The notes under the pieces: model-generated
The model's database searches: none
Told to the model about the DNA's origin: nothing
The model's input: the letters and a program-made list of their open reading frames with translations, nothing else
Source: Bradyrhizobium elkanii WSM2783
GTDB taxonomy: Bacteria; Pseudomonadota; Alphaproteobacteria; Rhizobiales; Xanthobacteraceae
Assembly (NCBI RefSeq): GCF_000472865.1
Contig: NZ_AXAP01000043.1
Span: forward strand, 1 to 64,000
DNA: 64,000 nt
Direction of reading: 5' to 3'
Shown here: positions 8,581 to 17,850 of the stretch, one piece after another
How positions within the stretch are numbered: the first letter of the stretch is position 1
Layout of the letters: each line of letters opens with the position of its first letter
Position numbers and translations under genes: made by a program

Positions 8581-9832
8581 TGCTCACCTCCCCATTCGCG
8601 GTAATGCGCCACGGCCAGATCGCGTTGTTGTGGTAGTAATGATTGACGCCGCGAACCGCGAGCAATTCGGCGAGCGTCGGCTGCACATAGTCGGTCTCGT
8701 CGATCGCGCGGCTCTGGATCACGGCGGGAGTGCCGTCCCACTGCCAAGGCAGGCGAAAGCGGGTGAGCGCGCGGGTCAGGACCGGCTCCTGAAGTTTGGC
8801 CGTCTGCCAGCTCTTGCCGTCATCGACCGAAACCTCGACGCGCTTGATCTTGCCGTGCCCGCTCCAGGCGATGCCGGATATCTCATGGAAGCCGGTGTCG
8901 TTCAGTTTCTGTCCACCCGAGGGACGCAGGATGATCGATTTCGCCTCCATGGTGAAGGTGAACTCGCGTGCCGTTCCGTCGGGCATCAGGTCGGTATATT
9001 TGGAGGTCTCCTCGCGCGAATAGACAGGCTCCGCGGCGGCCTTCAGCCGCCGCAGCCATTTGATGTTCATGTTTCCCTCGAAGCCCGGCAGCAAGAGGCG
9101 CAACGGATAGCCCTGCTGAGGGCGCAGCCGCTCGCCGTTCTGGCTGTAGACCAGCATGGCGTCGTCGAGGCATTTCTCGATCGGGATCGAGCGCGTCATC
9201 GCCGCCGCATCCGCGCCCTCGGCCACGAGCCACTTCGCTTCCTTCTGCAGGCCGGCTTCGTCAAGGACGTCCTTCAGCATCACGCCGGTCCACTCGGCGC
9301 AGCTCACGAGGCCGACGAGGTCAGACGCGGTCTTGCCATAGGGCTTGGTGTAGACGGGATTGCCGGAACACTCGATGAAATGGATTCGCGACTGCGACGG
9401 GAAACGACGGATGTCGTCCATCGCGAAGATCAACGGACGGTCGACCAGGCCATGCAGCATCAGCCTGTGCTGCGCCGGATCGATGGTCGGCACACCGCCG
9501 TGATGGCGTTCGTAGAACAGCCCGTTCGGCGTGATGATGCCGTCAAGCTCCTGCAGCGGCGTGCGGCCGGACGCCGAGAGATATTGCGGCAGCGTCTTGG
9601 AGATGTTCTTGACGACGCCCTTCTCATAGACCGACGGCGTACCGTAGGGCTGATCGCCCATCGGTGCGCCGGGTGCCTTCATCCATTCGGGAATGTTGGG
9701 CGGAAGGTTGCCGGTGTCCGCCGCGCCTGGTGTCGCGCCCAGCGCGGCCCCGCCCGCGACCGCCGCGCCGGCTTGCAGGAAATGCCGGCGGGATGGTCGT
9801 CGTTCGCGGTTGGCGATTGTTCGCTCGCTCAT
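8567..9832 (-). CDS. soxC: Molybdopterin-dependent sulfite dehydrogenase, SoxC-like
   Basis: This 421-residue protein of the sulfite oxidase family starts with a twin-arginine leader (RRHFLQAGAAVAGGAA, residues 15-30), so it is exported folded with its cofactor. The molybdenum-ligating cysteine is Cys155 in FIECSGNP. The C-terminal dimerisation domain contains VEVSVDDGKSW, the family signature. In the Sox system SoxCD oxidises the sulfane sulfur bound to SoxYZ, and lone SoxC-like enzymes act as sulfite dehydrogenases. No soxXYZAB genes are present in the window, so a stand-alone sulfite-detoxifying role with the overlapping cytochrome is as likely as thiosulfate oxidation. GGGAG lies upstream of the ATG. 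Confidence 0.85.
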   Translation of the reverse strand: MSERTIANRERRPSRRHFLQAGAAVAGGAALGATPGAADTGNLPPNIPEWMKAPGAPMGDQPYGTPSVYEKGVVKNISKTLPQYLSASGRTPLQELDGIITPNGLFYERHHGGVPTIDPAQHRLMLHGLVDRPLIFAMDDIRRFPSQSRIHFIECSGNPVYTKPYGKTASDLVGLVSCAEWTGVMLKDVLDEAGLQKEAKWLVAEGADAAAMTRSIPIEKCLDDAMLVYSQNGERLRPQQGYPLRLLLPGFEGNMNIKWLRRLKAAAEPVYSREETSKYTDLMPDGTAREFTFTMEAKSIILRPSGGQKLNDTGFHEISGIAWSGHGKIKRVEVSVDDGKSWQTAKLQEPVLTRALTRFRLPWQWDGTPAVIQSRAIDETDYVQPTLAELLAVRGVNHYYHNNAIWPWRITANGEVSNALA

Positions 9833-10016
9833 GGACGTTCTCCCTTGCCGCTCTCGTTGATCGATCTCACGCTAGCACCGAACGCTAAGCACACACCTTC
9901 ACATCTGCAAAATCACCCGAGCGTCATGTCACCGACGCAGCGCCTTCCAGAATATTTCGATCGGACGTGGACGATGCCTTGGATGAATTTGCTGCTGGCC
10001 GAATCGTTCCGCCGCG

Positions 10017-11504
10017 TCAGCGCTGATCGCCCGCGCGCAGACGACTATGCGTCCGGCCATAGGCGGCATAGATCACAAGGCCGATCACGAGCCACACCGC
10101 GAGCCGGATCCAGGTGTCCATCGGCAGGCTGAGCATCAGGAAGATCGAGGTTGCAGCCGCGGCCGGGCCCACCAGCCAGATCGCCGGCGCCCGGAACGGA
10201 CGCGGCAGGTCGGGATCGACGACGCGCAGCACCATGGTGCCGATCGAGACCACGGCGAACGCGAACAGCGTGCCGATGCTGACGAGTTCGCCGACCAGCC
10301 CGATCGGCAGCAACCCGCCGAGAAGGGCAACGACGATGCCGGAACCGATCGTGGCGACATGAGGCGTCCTGAAACGCGGATGGATGTTTGCGATCGCCGG
10401 CGGCAGCAATCCATCATAGGCCATGGCGCGGAAGATCCGGGGCTGCGCCAGCAGCATCACCAGTATCACCGAGGTCAGGCCGAACAGGATGCCGAGTTTG
10501 ATGACCGGCGACAGCCAGCCAACGCCGGCCGCATCGATCCCGACCGCAATCGGGTCGGGAACGTTCAGCCGGTCGAACGGGACGATGCCCGTCAGCACGA
10601 AGCCGACGGCGACATAGAGCGCCGCGCAGATCACGAGCGAGGCGAGAATGCCGATCGGCATGTCGCGCTCCGGCGACTTCGCCTCCTGCGCGGCGGTCGA
10701 GACCGCGTCGAAACCGATATAGGCGAAGAACACCACGGCCGCGCCGCGGAACACGCCGGACCAGCCGAAGACGCCGACGCCCGCATTCGGCGGAATGAAG
10801 GCCCCTTCGGGATTGCTCGCGGTGACCCAGTTCGCGGTCGTGAACGAGGAGATCGTGCAGGCGATGAAGAGCAGAATGACGATCAGCTTCACCGCGACGA
10901 TGAAATTGTTGAACCGCGCCGACTCCCTGATCCCTGCAACCAGCAGCGCCGTGATGAAGACGATGACGACCATCGCCGGCACGTTGAAGATCGCGCCCGT
11001 CGACGACCATGCGTGCGTGGTCGCGTCATAGCTCAGCGGCGCAGACGCGAGCTCCGGCGGGATCGTAAGGCCAAAATCCCTGGCGAAGCTGACGGCATAG
11101 CCGGACCACCCGATCGAGACCGCGATAGCACCGACGGCATATTCCAGGATCAGGTCCCAGCCGATGATCCAGGCCACAAATTCGCCGAGCGTCGCATAGG
11201 CAAAGGTGTAGGCGCTGCCGCAGACCGGGACGGTCGATGACATCTCCGCATAGCAGAGACCCGCGAAAGCGCAGGCCACCGCGCCGAACGCGAAGGAAAG
11301 CGTCACCGCAGGTCCTGCATTTGCCGCCGCGGCGTGTCCGGTCAGGACGAAGATGCCCGCGCCGATGACGGCGCCGATCCCGAGCGCGACGAGATTGAGC
11401 GCCGACAGCGTGCGCCGCAGCGGCGAGGCCCGCGCGTCTCCTTCCACGCCTGCGGCCTCCTGCAGCAGGTCGGCTGTCGATTTCCTGGCCCAGATGTCTG
11501 CCAA
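10017..11504 (-). CDS. Amino-acid permease, APC superfamily (CAT/YfnA-like)
   Basis: This 495-residue transporter has about 12-14 membrane segments. The first segment contains LGIGAVIGAGIFVLTGHAA, the APC substrate-site motif. The third carries GSAYTFAYATLGEFVAWIIGWDLIL, and AYIGFDAVSTAAQEAKSPERD marks the loop typical of cationic amino-acid transporter-like bacterial members (YfnA, YhdG). It likely imports an amino acid with protons; the substrate is unknown. The start is TTG at 11504, supported by AGGAGG six bases upstream; no ATG lies nearby. It stands alone, about 70 bp downstream of the P450 stop on the same strand. Confidence 0.86.
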   Translation of the reverse strand: MADIWARKSTADLLQEAAGVEGDARASPLRRTLSALNLVALGIGAVIGAGIFVLTGHAAAANAGPAVTLSFAFGAVACAFAGLCYAEMSSTVPVCGSAYTFAYATLGEFVAWIIGWDLILEYAVGAIAVSIGWSGYAVSFARDFGLTIPPELASAPLSYDATTHAWSSTGAIFNVPAMVVIVFITALLVAGIRESARFNNFIVAVKLIVILLFIACTISSFTTANWVTASNPEGAFIPPNAGVGVFGWSGVFRGAAVVFFAYIGFDAVSTAAQEAKSPERDMPIGILASLVICAALYVAVGFVLTGIVPFDRLNVPDPIAVGIDAAGVGWLSPVIKLGILFGLTSVILVMLLAQPRIFRAMAYDGLLPPAIANIHPRFRTPHVATIGSGIVVALLGGLLPIGLVGELVSIGTLFAFAVVSIGTMVLRVVDPDLPRPFRAPAIWLVGPAAAATSIFLMLSLPMDTWIRLAVWLVIGLVIYAAYGRTHSRLRAGDQR

Positions 11505-11577
11505 GAACCGCCTCCTCGCAACTTCGACCCCGGCGGCCGGTCGTACAGGCTAGCATGGTCTCGATACGCTGCGCCGC

Positions 11578-12786
11578 TCACGCATTCGGCACCACGGGCA
11601 ACTTCTCGATCATCCGTATCCCGGGACGGCGTCGCCAATGGATCTCCGACGGCTGAACCGCAAGCTGAAGCTTTGGCCAGCGGGTGAACAGCGCCTTGAG
11701 TGCGCAGATCGCCTCGATCCGCGCGAGCTGGTGACCGAGGCAGAAATGGATGCCCGTGCCGAAGGAGATGTGGCGGTTCGGACGCCGCTCGAGATCCATT
11801 TGCTCGGGTTGCACGTGCAATGCGGGATCGAAATTGGCCGCCACGATCATGGCCATCACGCGATCGTTCTTCTTCAGGGCGACGCCGCCGAGCTCGACAT
11901 CGTGCCGCACATAGCGCGGCTTCGAGAATTGCACGGGCGAGACGTAGCGCAGGAATTCCTCGACCGCGAGGGCGGCGCGGTTCCAGTCCGCCTCGAGCCA
12001 GTTACGCATCTCAGGATTCTTCAACAGCTCGAACACCGATCCGCTGATCAGATGCGTCGTGGTTTCGGAACCCGCGCCGAGCAATAGCATCACCATCGAC
12101 ACCATTTCGTCTGCCGTGATGCGGCCGCCTTCTCTCTCGACCTGCACCAGTTCGGCAATGAGCCCCTCGCCGCCCTCTTTGCGCGCTACTTGGAGGCGTT
12201 CCTCCAGATAGCGCCGCATCTTCCCCAGGGTAAACAGCATCCGCACGAAGCCGAAGGCGTTCGTAATCTGCCCCATCGCATTCGCCCAGCCGATGAATTT
12301 CAGCCGGTCGGCCGCTGGCAAGCCGAGAAGCTCGCAGATGACGGAGAGCGGCAGGATGCGCGCATAGCGCTGCACCAGATCGGCGGGGCTACCCAATGCG
12401 AACAGTTGGTCCGCAAGGCCGTCCGCGATCGCCCGGATGTGCGGCTCCATCCCGAGCACGGCGCGACGGCGGAAGGCCTCATCGACGATGCCGCGCAACC
12501 GGCTGTGATCCGGCTCGTCCTTCGTCAACATGCTGTTGGCGATCGTCGCAATGGATTTCGGCATCCACCACTGCAGTCCCGCGAGCGCCCCGTCGTCCTT
12601 GCGCAGCGTGAACGTGGAGGAATCCTTCAGCATCTGTGCGGTGGTCTCATAGGTTGTGGTGACCCAGACTTTGCCCACGATCGGGAATCGCGTGGCAACC
12701 ACAGGCGCACTGGCTCGCAGCGCCGCGACAGCGGTCGCGGGATCGCGGAAGAATTCTTCGCTGGTAAAATCGATGCGGGGCGCCAT
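11578..12786 (-). CDS. Cytochrome P450 monooxygenase
   Basis: This 402-residue soluble bacterial P450 carries the I-helix oxygen-activation motif GAGSETTTH, the K-helix ExxR (EEFLR), and the haem loop FGTGIHFCLGHQLAR with the thiolate ligand near Cys349. The substrate is unknown; electrons must come from ferredoxin partners encoded elsewhere. The ATG at 12786 is chosen because GGAGGGGGG precedes it. The open frame continues upstream to 13128, but that part is antisense to the divergent SRPBCC gene. The 175-bp divergent arrangement with the SRPBCC protein suggests joint regulation. Confidence 0.9.
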   Translation of the reverse strand: MAPRIDFTSEEFFRDPATAVAALRASAPVVATRFPIVGKVWVTTTYETTAQMLKDSSTFTLRKDDGALAGLQWWMPKSIATIANSMLTKDEPDHSRLRGIVDEAFRRRAVLGMEPHIRAIADGLADQLFALGSPADLVQRYARILPLSVICELLGLPAADRLKFIGWANAMGQITNAFGFVRMLFTLGKMRRYLEERLQVARKEGGEGLIAELVQVEREGGRITADEMVSMVMLLLGAGSETTTHLISGSVFELLKNPEMRNWLEADWNRAALAVEEFLRYVSPVQFSKPRYVRHDVELGGVALKKNDRVMAMIVAANFDPALHVQPEQMDLERRPNRHISFGTGIHFCLGHQLARIEAICALKALFTRWPKLQLAVQPSEIHWRRRPGIRMIEKLPVVPNA

Positions 12787-12961
12787 CGGTCCCCCCTCCA
12801 CCTTGCCCCGATCAAGGTGGTGCGGCGCGCGCCAAGCGCAAGGCGCGATCGCGCGGCGGACATAGCACTGTTTTCCCGCCCTTTTTCGGGCGTTCCCGGA
12901 ACCGCTGCGCCGCGAAATAGTTTGCGCCACGAGGCAAGCAGAATGACAGGGAGACTGACGC

Positions 12962-13390
12962 ATGCCGCAAATCATCGTATCCGTGCCGATCGGCGAGAAA
13001 TCCACGGACCTCTGGCGGGAGATCGGCTCCTTCGGCGCGGTGGGCCGATGGCACCCGATGCTGACGAGGGTGGAAAGCGAAGGAGACCACGAAGGCTGCG
13101 CGCGGGTTGCCGAGACGTGCGACGGCAAGCGACAGACCGAACGGCTGATCGAATTCGCACCGAATGAGCGCTTCTATCGCTACAGGATGGAGGCAACCGC
13201 GATGCCGATCCGCAACTATGTCGGCGAGTTCCGCATCGAGGACGCGCCGGACCACAGCAGCAGGGTCGTATGGTCCGCGCATTTCGACCTGATGTCGGAC
13301 GAAGCATCCGGTGCGGCGGACGCGGTCAAATCATTCCTGAAAGCAGGTCTCGACCATCTTGCCAGTACCCACCCCCGACCTCCGGCGTGA
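12962..13390 (+). CDS. SRPBCC-family (polyketide cyclase-like) protein
   Basis: A 142-residue single-domain protein of the START/Bet v1-like SRPBCC superfamily. The N-terminal strand leads into DLWREIGSFGAVGRWHPML, the usual helix-turn with the conserved WHP-type segment. A middle beta-sheet ends in NYVGEFRIE, and a C-terminal helix (residues about 118-135) closes the hydrophobic pocket. Such proteins bind or cyclise hydrophobic ligands. It is divergent from the cytochrome P450, so it could bind the same small molecule. It has no signal peptide. Confidence 0.78.
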   Translation: MPQIIVSVPIGEKSTDLWREIGSFGAVGRWHPMLTRVESEGDHEGCARVAETCDGKRQTERLIEFAPNERFYRYRMEATAMPIRNYVGEFRIEDAPDHSSRVVWSAHFDLMSDEASGAADAVKSFLKAGLDHLASTHPRPPA

Positions 13391-13636
13391 TCATTCCGCG
13401 AGGCGGTGCGGGGCGCGCGTAGTTGACAGCGCAGCCGCCGGTATCGTGCTCTTCTGAAGTGGTAAATCGATCGTTAATCGGAACCACAGGCCGAGTTCTA
13501 ACCAGAAAACCCTGATTTTCCGGCGCAACTTGGCCCGCTGGCCAGCACCCAGTGGCAAATCCTGAATCGGATGATGTGGATTTAGCAAATTCGGAAGGGC
13601 GGCGGCTTAACCCTTTGTGCAGCCCCGCTTCCCATA

Positions 13637-15415
13637 GTGGGAATCCAGCTCAATCTCCCAACATCCGGGTCCGGAACTGTGACATCCTTTGGACGTGTGA
13701 TTTCGGTGCGCGGCTCGCAAGCCCGCGTCGGACTCCTGGCAACCAGCCAGATGCCGTTTTCGGAAGTGCGCGCGACCGTCGGCCGCTTCGTCAGCATCCG
13801 GAGTGCGTCTTCCGTGATCGTCGCCATGATCACGGAGGTGAGCTGCGAAGACCTGCCGACATCAGACAATTATATCGCAACCGCCTCCGTCGACCTGCTC
13901 GGCGAAATCCTCGGCGGCGACCGTCCCAAATTCCAGCGCGGCGTCACCAACTACCCGACCATCGGCGACACCGTAGACCTGATCAGCGCAGAGGAACTGC
14001 GTACGATCTATGCGCCGAGCGGCTCCGACCAGATCAATGTCGGCACTCTGCAGCAGGACCGTTCAGTCACCGCCTATGTCGATATCGAGGAGATGCTGTC
14101 CAAGCACTTCGCCGTGCTCGGTTCGACCGGCGTCGGCAAGTCCACCGGCGTGTCGCTGCTCCTCAACGAGATCCTGAAGTCGCGGCCGACCCTGCGCATC
14201 TTCCTCCTTGACGTGCACAACGAATACGGGCGCTGCTTTGGCGACCGCGCCCAGGTGCTCAACCCGCGCAACCTGAAGCTGCCGTTCTGGCTGTTCAACT
14301 TCGAAGAGATCGTCGACGTGCTGTTCGGCGGCCGCCCCGGCGTGCCGGAAGAACTCGACATCCTTGCCGAAGTCATCCCGATGGCGAAGGGCATCTACAC
14401 CCAATACCAGAATGCCGACCGTATCGGACTGAAGCGCATCGATCCCAAGCAGATCGGCTACACCGTCGACACGCCGGTGCCGTATCGTCTTGTCGACCTG
14501 ATCGCGCTGATCGACGAGCGCATGGGCAAGCTCGAGAACCGCTCCTCGCGCATCATCTATCACAAGCTGATCTCGCGCATCGAAACCGTCCGCAACGATC
14601 CGCGCTACGCCTTCATGTTCGACAACGCCAATGTCGGCGGCGACACCATGGCGGAGGTCATCAGCCACCTGTTCCGCCTGCCCGCCAACGGCAAGCCGAT
14701 GACAGTGATGCAGCTCGCCGGCTTCCCGGCCGAGGTCATCGATTCCGTCGTGAGCGTGCTCTGCCGGATGGCATTCGATTTCGGGCTGTGGAGCGACGGC
14801 GTCTCGCCGCTATTGTTCGTCTGCGAGGAGGCGCACCGCTACGCGTCCGCCGACCGCAATATCGGCTTTGGCCCGACCCGCAAGGCGGTCTCCCGTATCG
14901 CCAAGGAAGGCCGCAAATACGGCGTCTATCTCGGCCTCGTCACCCAGCGCCCGGCCGAGCTGGATGCCACCATCATCTCCCAGTGCAACACGCTGTTCAC
15001 GATGCGGCTCGCCAACGACCGCGACCAGGCGCTGTTGCGCTCGGCGGTTTCCGACGCCGCGGCCAACCTGCTGTCGTTCGTGCCCTCGCTCGGCACTCGC
15101 GAGGTGTTGGCGTTCGGCGAGGGCGTGGCGCTGCCGACGCGGCTGCGCTTCAAGGAGGTGCCGCCGCATCAGCTTCCGCGCAGCGAAGCCACCATCGCGA
15201 CCGTGCCGTCGGTTGCCGCCGGCCACGACATGCATTTCGTCTCGGCCGTCCTGGAGCGCTGGCGCGGCGCGACCTCGCACCGCGACGTGCCCAACGACCC
15301 CGCGATCAGCGAGCGGCCCGCCGCGCGCAGCACCACGCTGGATGCGCCGATGCTGCAGCCTTCGATGGGACTCGATCCGGACCGCTTCTCGCTCCTGAAG
15401 AAGCCATTGCGCTGA
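13637..15415 (+). CDS. HerA-like DNA-translocating ATPase
   Basis: This 592-residue protein begins with a small beta-barrel HAS-type domain (about residues 1-130) and continues with a FtsK/HerA-type RecA-like motor. Walker A is GSTGVGKSTG near residues 162-171, FLLDVHNEYG carries the first acidic pair, LLFVCEEAHRYAS the Walker B glutamate, and VTQRPAELDATIISQC the sensor region. HerA proteins form hexameric rings that pump DNA, often with the nuclease NurA for end resection. No NurA-like gene is next to it. The GTG start at 13637 lacks a clear ribosome-binding site. The neighbours (AhpD-like, MgtC) give no functional hint. Confidence 0.85.
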   Translation: MGIQLNLPTSGSGTVTSFGRVISVRGSQARVGLLATSQMPFSEVRATVGRFVSIRSASSVIVAMITEVSCEDLPTSDNYIATASVDLLGEILGGDRPKFQRGVTNYPTIGDTVDLISAEELRTIYAPSGSDQINVGTLQQDRSVTAYVDIEEMLSKHFAVLGSTGVGKSTGVSLLLNEILKSRPTLRIFLLDVHNEYGRCFGDRAQVLNPRNLKLPFWLFNFEEIVDVLFGGRPGVPEELDILAEVIPMAKGIYTQYQNADRIGLKRIDPKQIGYTVDTPVPYRLVDLIALIDERMGKLENRSSRIIYHKLISRIETVRNDPRYAFMFDNANVGGDTMAEVISHLFRLPANGKPMTVMQLAGFPAEVIDSVVSVLCRMAFDFGLWSDGVSPLLFVCEEAHRYASADRNIGFGPTRKAVSRIAKEGRKYGVYLGLVTQRPAELDATIISQCNTLFTMRLANDRDQALLRSAVSDAAANLLSFVPSLGTREVLAFGEGVALPTRLRFKEVPPHQLPRSEATIATVPSVAAGHDMHFVSAVLERWRGATSHRDVPNDPAISERPAARSTTLDAPMLQPSMGLDPDRFSLLKKPLR

Positions 15416-15499
15416 GCGCTTTCAGCCGGGCGCTTGCGCTCGCGCCATCATCGACTATGGTTCCGGCCAAGCTGCATTGCCTTGAGCCGGAACCCGCCC

Positions 15500-16078
15500 A
15501 TGACTGAGCCGATCGCAACACGCTTTCCCACGCCTTCCCTCGACAAATTGCCCGAGGATATCCGCGAGCGTATCCTCGCAGTGCAGGAGAAATCCGGTTT
15601 CGTGCCGAACGTCTTCCTGGCGTTCGCCTTTCGCCCGGACGAGTTTCGCGCCTTCTTTGCCTATCACGACGCGCTGATGGAGAAGGCCAGCGGCCTCTCC
15701 AAGGCCGAGCGGGAAATGATCGTGGTGGCAACGAGCGCCGCCAACCAGTGCCACTACTGCGTGATCGCGCATGGCGCGATCCTGCGTATCCGTGCCAAGA
15801 ATCCGCAGATCGCCGACCAGATCGCCGTCAACTATCGCAAGGCCGACATCACGCCGCGCCAACGCGCCATGCTGGATTTCGCGATGAAGGTGAGCCGCGA
15901 GGCGAGCACGATCTCGGAGACCGATTTCAGCGCGCTCGAAGCGCACGGGTTCAGCGACGACGACATCTGGGACATCGCGGCGATCGCCGCCTTCTTTGCA
16001 CTGTCAAACCGGATGGCGAATTTCACCGCGATGCGCCCGAACGACGAGTTCTACATGATGGGACGGTTGCCGAAATAG
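15500..16078 (+). CDS. AhpD-like peroxidase-related / carboxymuconolactone decarboxylase-fold protein
   Basis: A 192-residue all-helical protein with the AhpD redox motif in SAANQCHYCVIAHGA: a CxxC pair followed by the conserved histidine. It matches the uncharacterised 'peroxidase-related enzyme' group (TIGR01926-like), with the C-terminal DDDIWDIAAIAAFFALSNRM helix that shapes the active site. It probably reduces organic peroxides or passes electrons to a peroxidase partner. The start is the ATG at 15500; the frame upstream to 15434 lies in the gap after herA. It is 84 bp downstream of the HerA-like gene and followed by mgtC after 21 bp, so it could share a transcript with both. Confidence 0.83.
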   Translation: MTEPIATRFPTPSLDKLPEDIRERILAVQEKSGFVPNVFLAFAFRPDEFRAFFAYHDALMEKASGLSKAEREMIVVATSAANQCHYCVIAHGAILRIRAKNPQIADQIAVNYRKADITPRQRAMLDFAMKVSREASTISETDFSALEAHGFSDDDIWDIAAIAAFFALSNRMANFTAMRPNDEFYMMGRLPK

Positions 16079-16099
16079 CCGGCCGCCGAGGTACGCCGC

Positions 16100-16591
16100 G
16101 TGCTTGAATGGAGCGATATCATCCTGCGCCTTGGCGTCGCCACGCTGGCGGGCGCCCTGATCGGCCTCAATCGCGATCTGCGCGGAAAGCCGATCGGCTT
16201 GAAGACGCTCGGCATCGTCGGACTGTCCACCGCGACAGTCGTGGTGGTCGCCGTGCAGTTCACCGAAGTCGGCAAGATCACCGACGCGACCAGCCGAGTG
16301 ATCCAGGGCATCTTGACCGGCATCGGCTTTCTCGGCGCCGGCGTCATCGTCCATGAGAGAGAACACTTCCGCGTCCGTGGATTGACGAGCGCCGCCTGTG
16401 CCTTTCTGGCCGCCTGTATCGGGATCGTCTCCGGAGCCGGAGAGTGGCGGATCGTCGCGACAGCCCTGGTGATCGCGCTCGTGCTCCTGACGGTCGGCCG
16501 CCGCACCGAGCGCTTGCTGCATCGCGCGCTGGGCGGCAACGGCGATTCGAACGAACACGGCACGCCACCGCAGCCGCCGACAGGCCGCTAA
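16100..16591 (+). CDS. MgtC/SapB-family membrane protein
   Basis: This 163-residue protein has four to five membrane segments and the family signature GALIGLNRDLRGKPIGLKT near its N-terminus, followed by ASRVIQGILTGIGFLGAGVI and RGLTSAACAFLAACIG. In pathogens MgtC inhibits the F-type ATP synthase and supports survival in low magnesium; in free-living bacteria the role is less clear. The start is GTG at 16100. The stop overlaps the convergent ParB-like gene by 4 bp. No magnesium-sensing leader is recognisable upstream. Confidence 0.88.
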   Translation: MLEWSDIILRLGVATLAGALIGLNRDLRGKPIGLKTLGIVGLSTATVVVVAVQFTEVGKITDATSRVIQGILTGIGFLGAGVIVHEREHFRVRGLTSAACAFLAACIGIVSGAGEWRIVATALVIALVLLTVGRRTERLLHRALGGNGDSNEHGTPPQPPTGR

Positions 16592-17214
16592 TCATCCGAG
16601 GCTGGTCCGCACCAGCCCGGCAGGTAGACCGCGTCCTTGCTTTTTGCCGCCGCGAGCGCCTTCTCCATCGCCGTGTCGAAATCAGCGTCCACAAGCTTGC
16701 GGGCGACCCTGCGGCGCAGGAAATCTGCCCACAGGAATTCACTGAACGGCGTGGTATCCTTGGCAAAGCCGCCGGCACGGCGCAGTTCGCCGGCAAGGCT
16801 GCGGAACGGATCATCCTTCAGGTCGACCACCGATTTCGGCAGATCGCGAAAATGCCTGCGTTCACCCTTGGCGTCATAGGGATAGACCCAGCGCTTGTTG
16901 TCCATCACCCCCCAGAATGCATCGCGCTCGACCATGGTGAGATCGCCGATCACGGTGACAAGCACATCCTTGACGCCCTCATCGTGCAGCGCGCGGGCGA
17001 GATGGTGATGGTCGACGACGTAGTGGCGCTCATCGGGCCCGAGCACCACCGGGATCATGTGCTGGCCGAGCATTTCGGCGCGCTTCTTCGCTGACTTGTG
17101 CTCGCGCCAACGCTGACGCTTCTCCTTTACCTCCCTCATGCCGACCGTCATCTGAGTCGGGCGCAGGGACATGATCGTAACCGGCTTGAGAATCGGCTCA
17201 CGCGTATTTGCCAT
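16588..17214 (-). CDS. ParB-like nuclease-domain protein (ParBc_2 family)
   Basis: A 208-residue protein. Its first half resembles the ParB/sulfiredoxin fold: LRPTQMTVGMREVKEK, then VVLGPDERHYVVDHHHLARAL, where the DHHHLARAL box replaces the usual DG-HR. This corresponds to the family called putative ParB-like nuclease (PF08857). It is not the chromosome-partitioning ParB, because it has no helix-turn-helix or C-terminal dimer domain. The biochemical role is unproven. It is convergent with mgtC (4-bp overlap of ends). Confidence 0.75.
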   Translation of the reverse strand: MANTREPILKPVTIMSLRPTQMTVGMREVKEKRQRWREHKSAKKRAEMLGQHMIPVVLGPDERHYVVDHHHLARALHDEGVKDVLVTVIGDLTMVERDAFWGVMDNKRWVYPYDAKGERRHFRDLPKSVVDLKDDPFRSLAGELRRAGGFAKDTTPFSEFLWADFLRRRVARKLVDADFDTAMEKALAAAKSKDAVYLPGWCGPASDD

Positions 17215-17508
17215 GGTTCACTCCCTATTGCTGCCGACGGAAACCATCGAGGGCCGGTTCCACTATGGCACGGCGCCACCAGGGATTGAATTCCTTGGTC
17301 TCTCGTTTCGATGAGCTGTGAACAGAGGATCCCCCACGACGCGCGAGGGTGCATCGCACACATCGCCGCGATGCCTTGCGCCCATCGCGCCACTGTCAGT
17401 TCCATGAAGTGTCGCGGGGATCACGTTGCGAGAGCGCGCACCAATATTTTACGTGAGGACCGCGCACGGCGTGCTAAACAGGATCACAACTTCTGCGGAC
17501 GGACGGCA

Positions 17509-17850
17509 GTGAAAACCCAGCGGCCTATCAGCTCGGACGGTGAGCACGTGGTGCTCAAATTCCGGCCGCGCACCTCCGCCCATCCGCCCGCCCACCACGA
17601 GCAATCGCTTGAGGCGGGAAAGCCCGGGCAAGTGGCCCGGGACCTTTCCCATTACGAGCGCCCGCGCGAGGAGCCCGATGACTTCCGCCAGCGCATGCTG
17701 GCCAATATCGCGGCCTTCGCTTTCACGGTGGCGCTGACCGCAATCGGCATCTGGTTGGCCGTGAGCATCGCCGACCTGCGCAAAACTCAGGATTGCGTCC
17801 TGATGGGCCGGCGCGATTGCGCGCGGATTTCGGTGATGCCGAGGGGCTAG
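17509..17850 (+). CDS. Small single-pass membrane protein, conserved hypothetical
   Basis: About 113 residues from a GTG at 17509. The first 65 residues are hydrophilic and rich in His, Pro and Arg. A hydrophobic helix, NIAAFAFTVALTAIGIWLAV, follows, then a short tail with two cysteines (KTQDCVLMGRRDCARI). It is probably anchored in the inner membrane with a cytoplasmic N-terminus and a small periplasmic tail in which the cysteines could pair. The frame extends upstream to 17311, but that part looks like intergenic DNA. I recognise no family. It precedes acpXL by about 194 bp on the same strand. Confidence 0.55.
   Translation: MKTQRPISSDGEHVVLKFRPRTSAHPPAHHEQSLEAGKPGQVARDLSHYERPREEPDDFRQRMLANIAAFAFTVALTAIGIWLAVSIADLRKTQDCVLMGRRDCARISVMPRG

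Noticed and set aside
10047..11240. Long plus-strand frame antisense to the amino-acid permease
   Set aside because: Highly charged translation and exact opposition to a well-supported transporter gene show it is a shadow.
12787..13128. N-terminal extension of the P450
   Set aside because: It is antisense to the SRPBCC gene and the internal ATG at 12786 has a strong ribosome-binding site.
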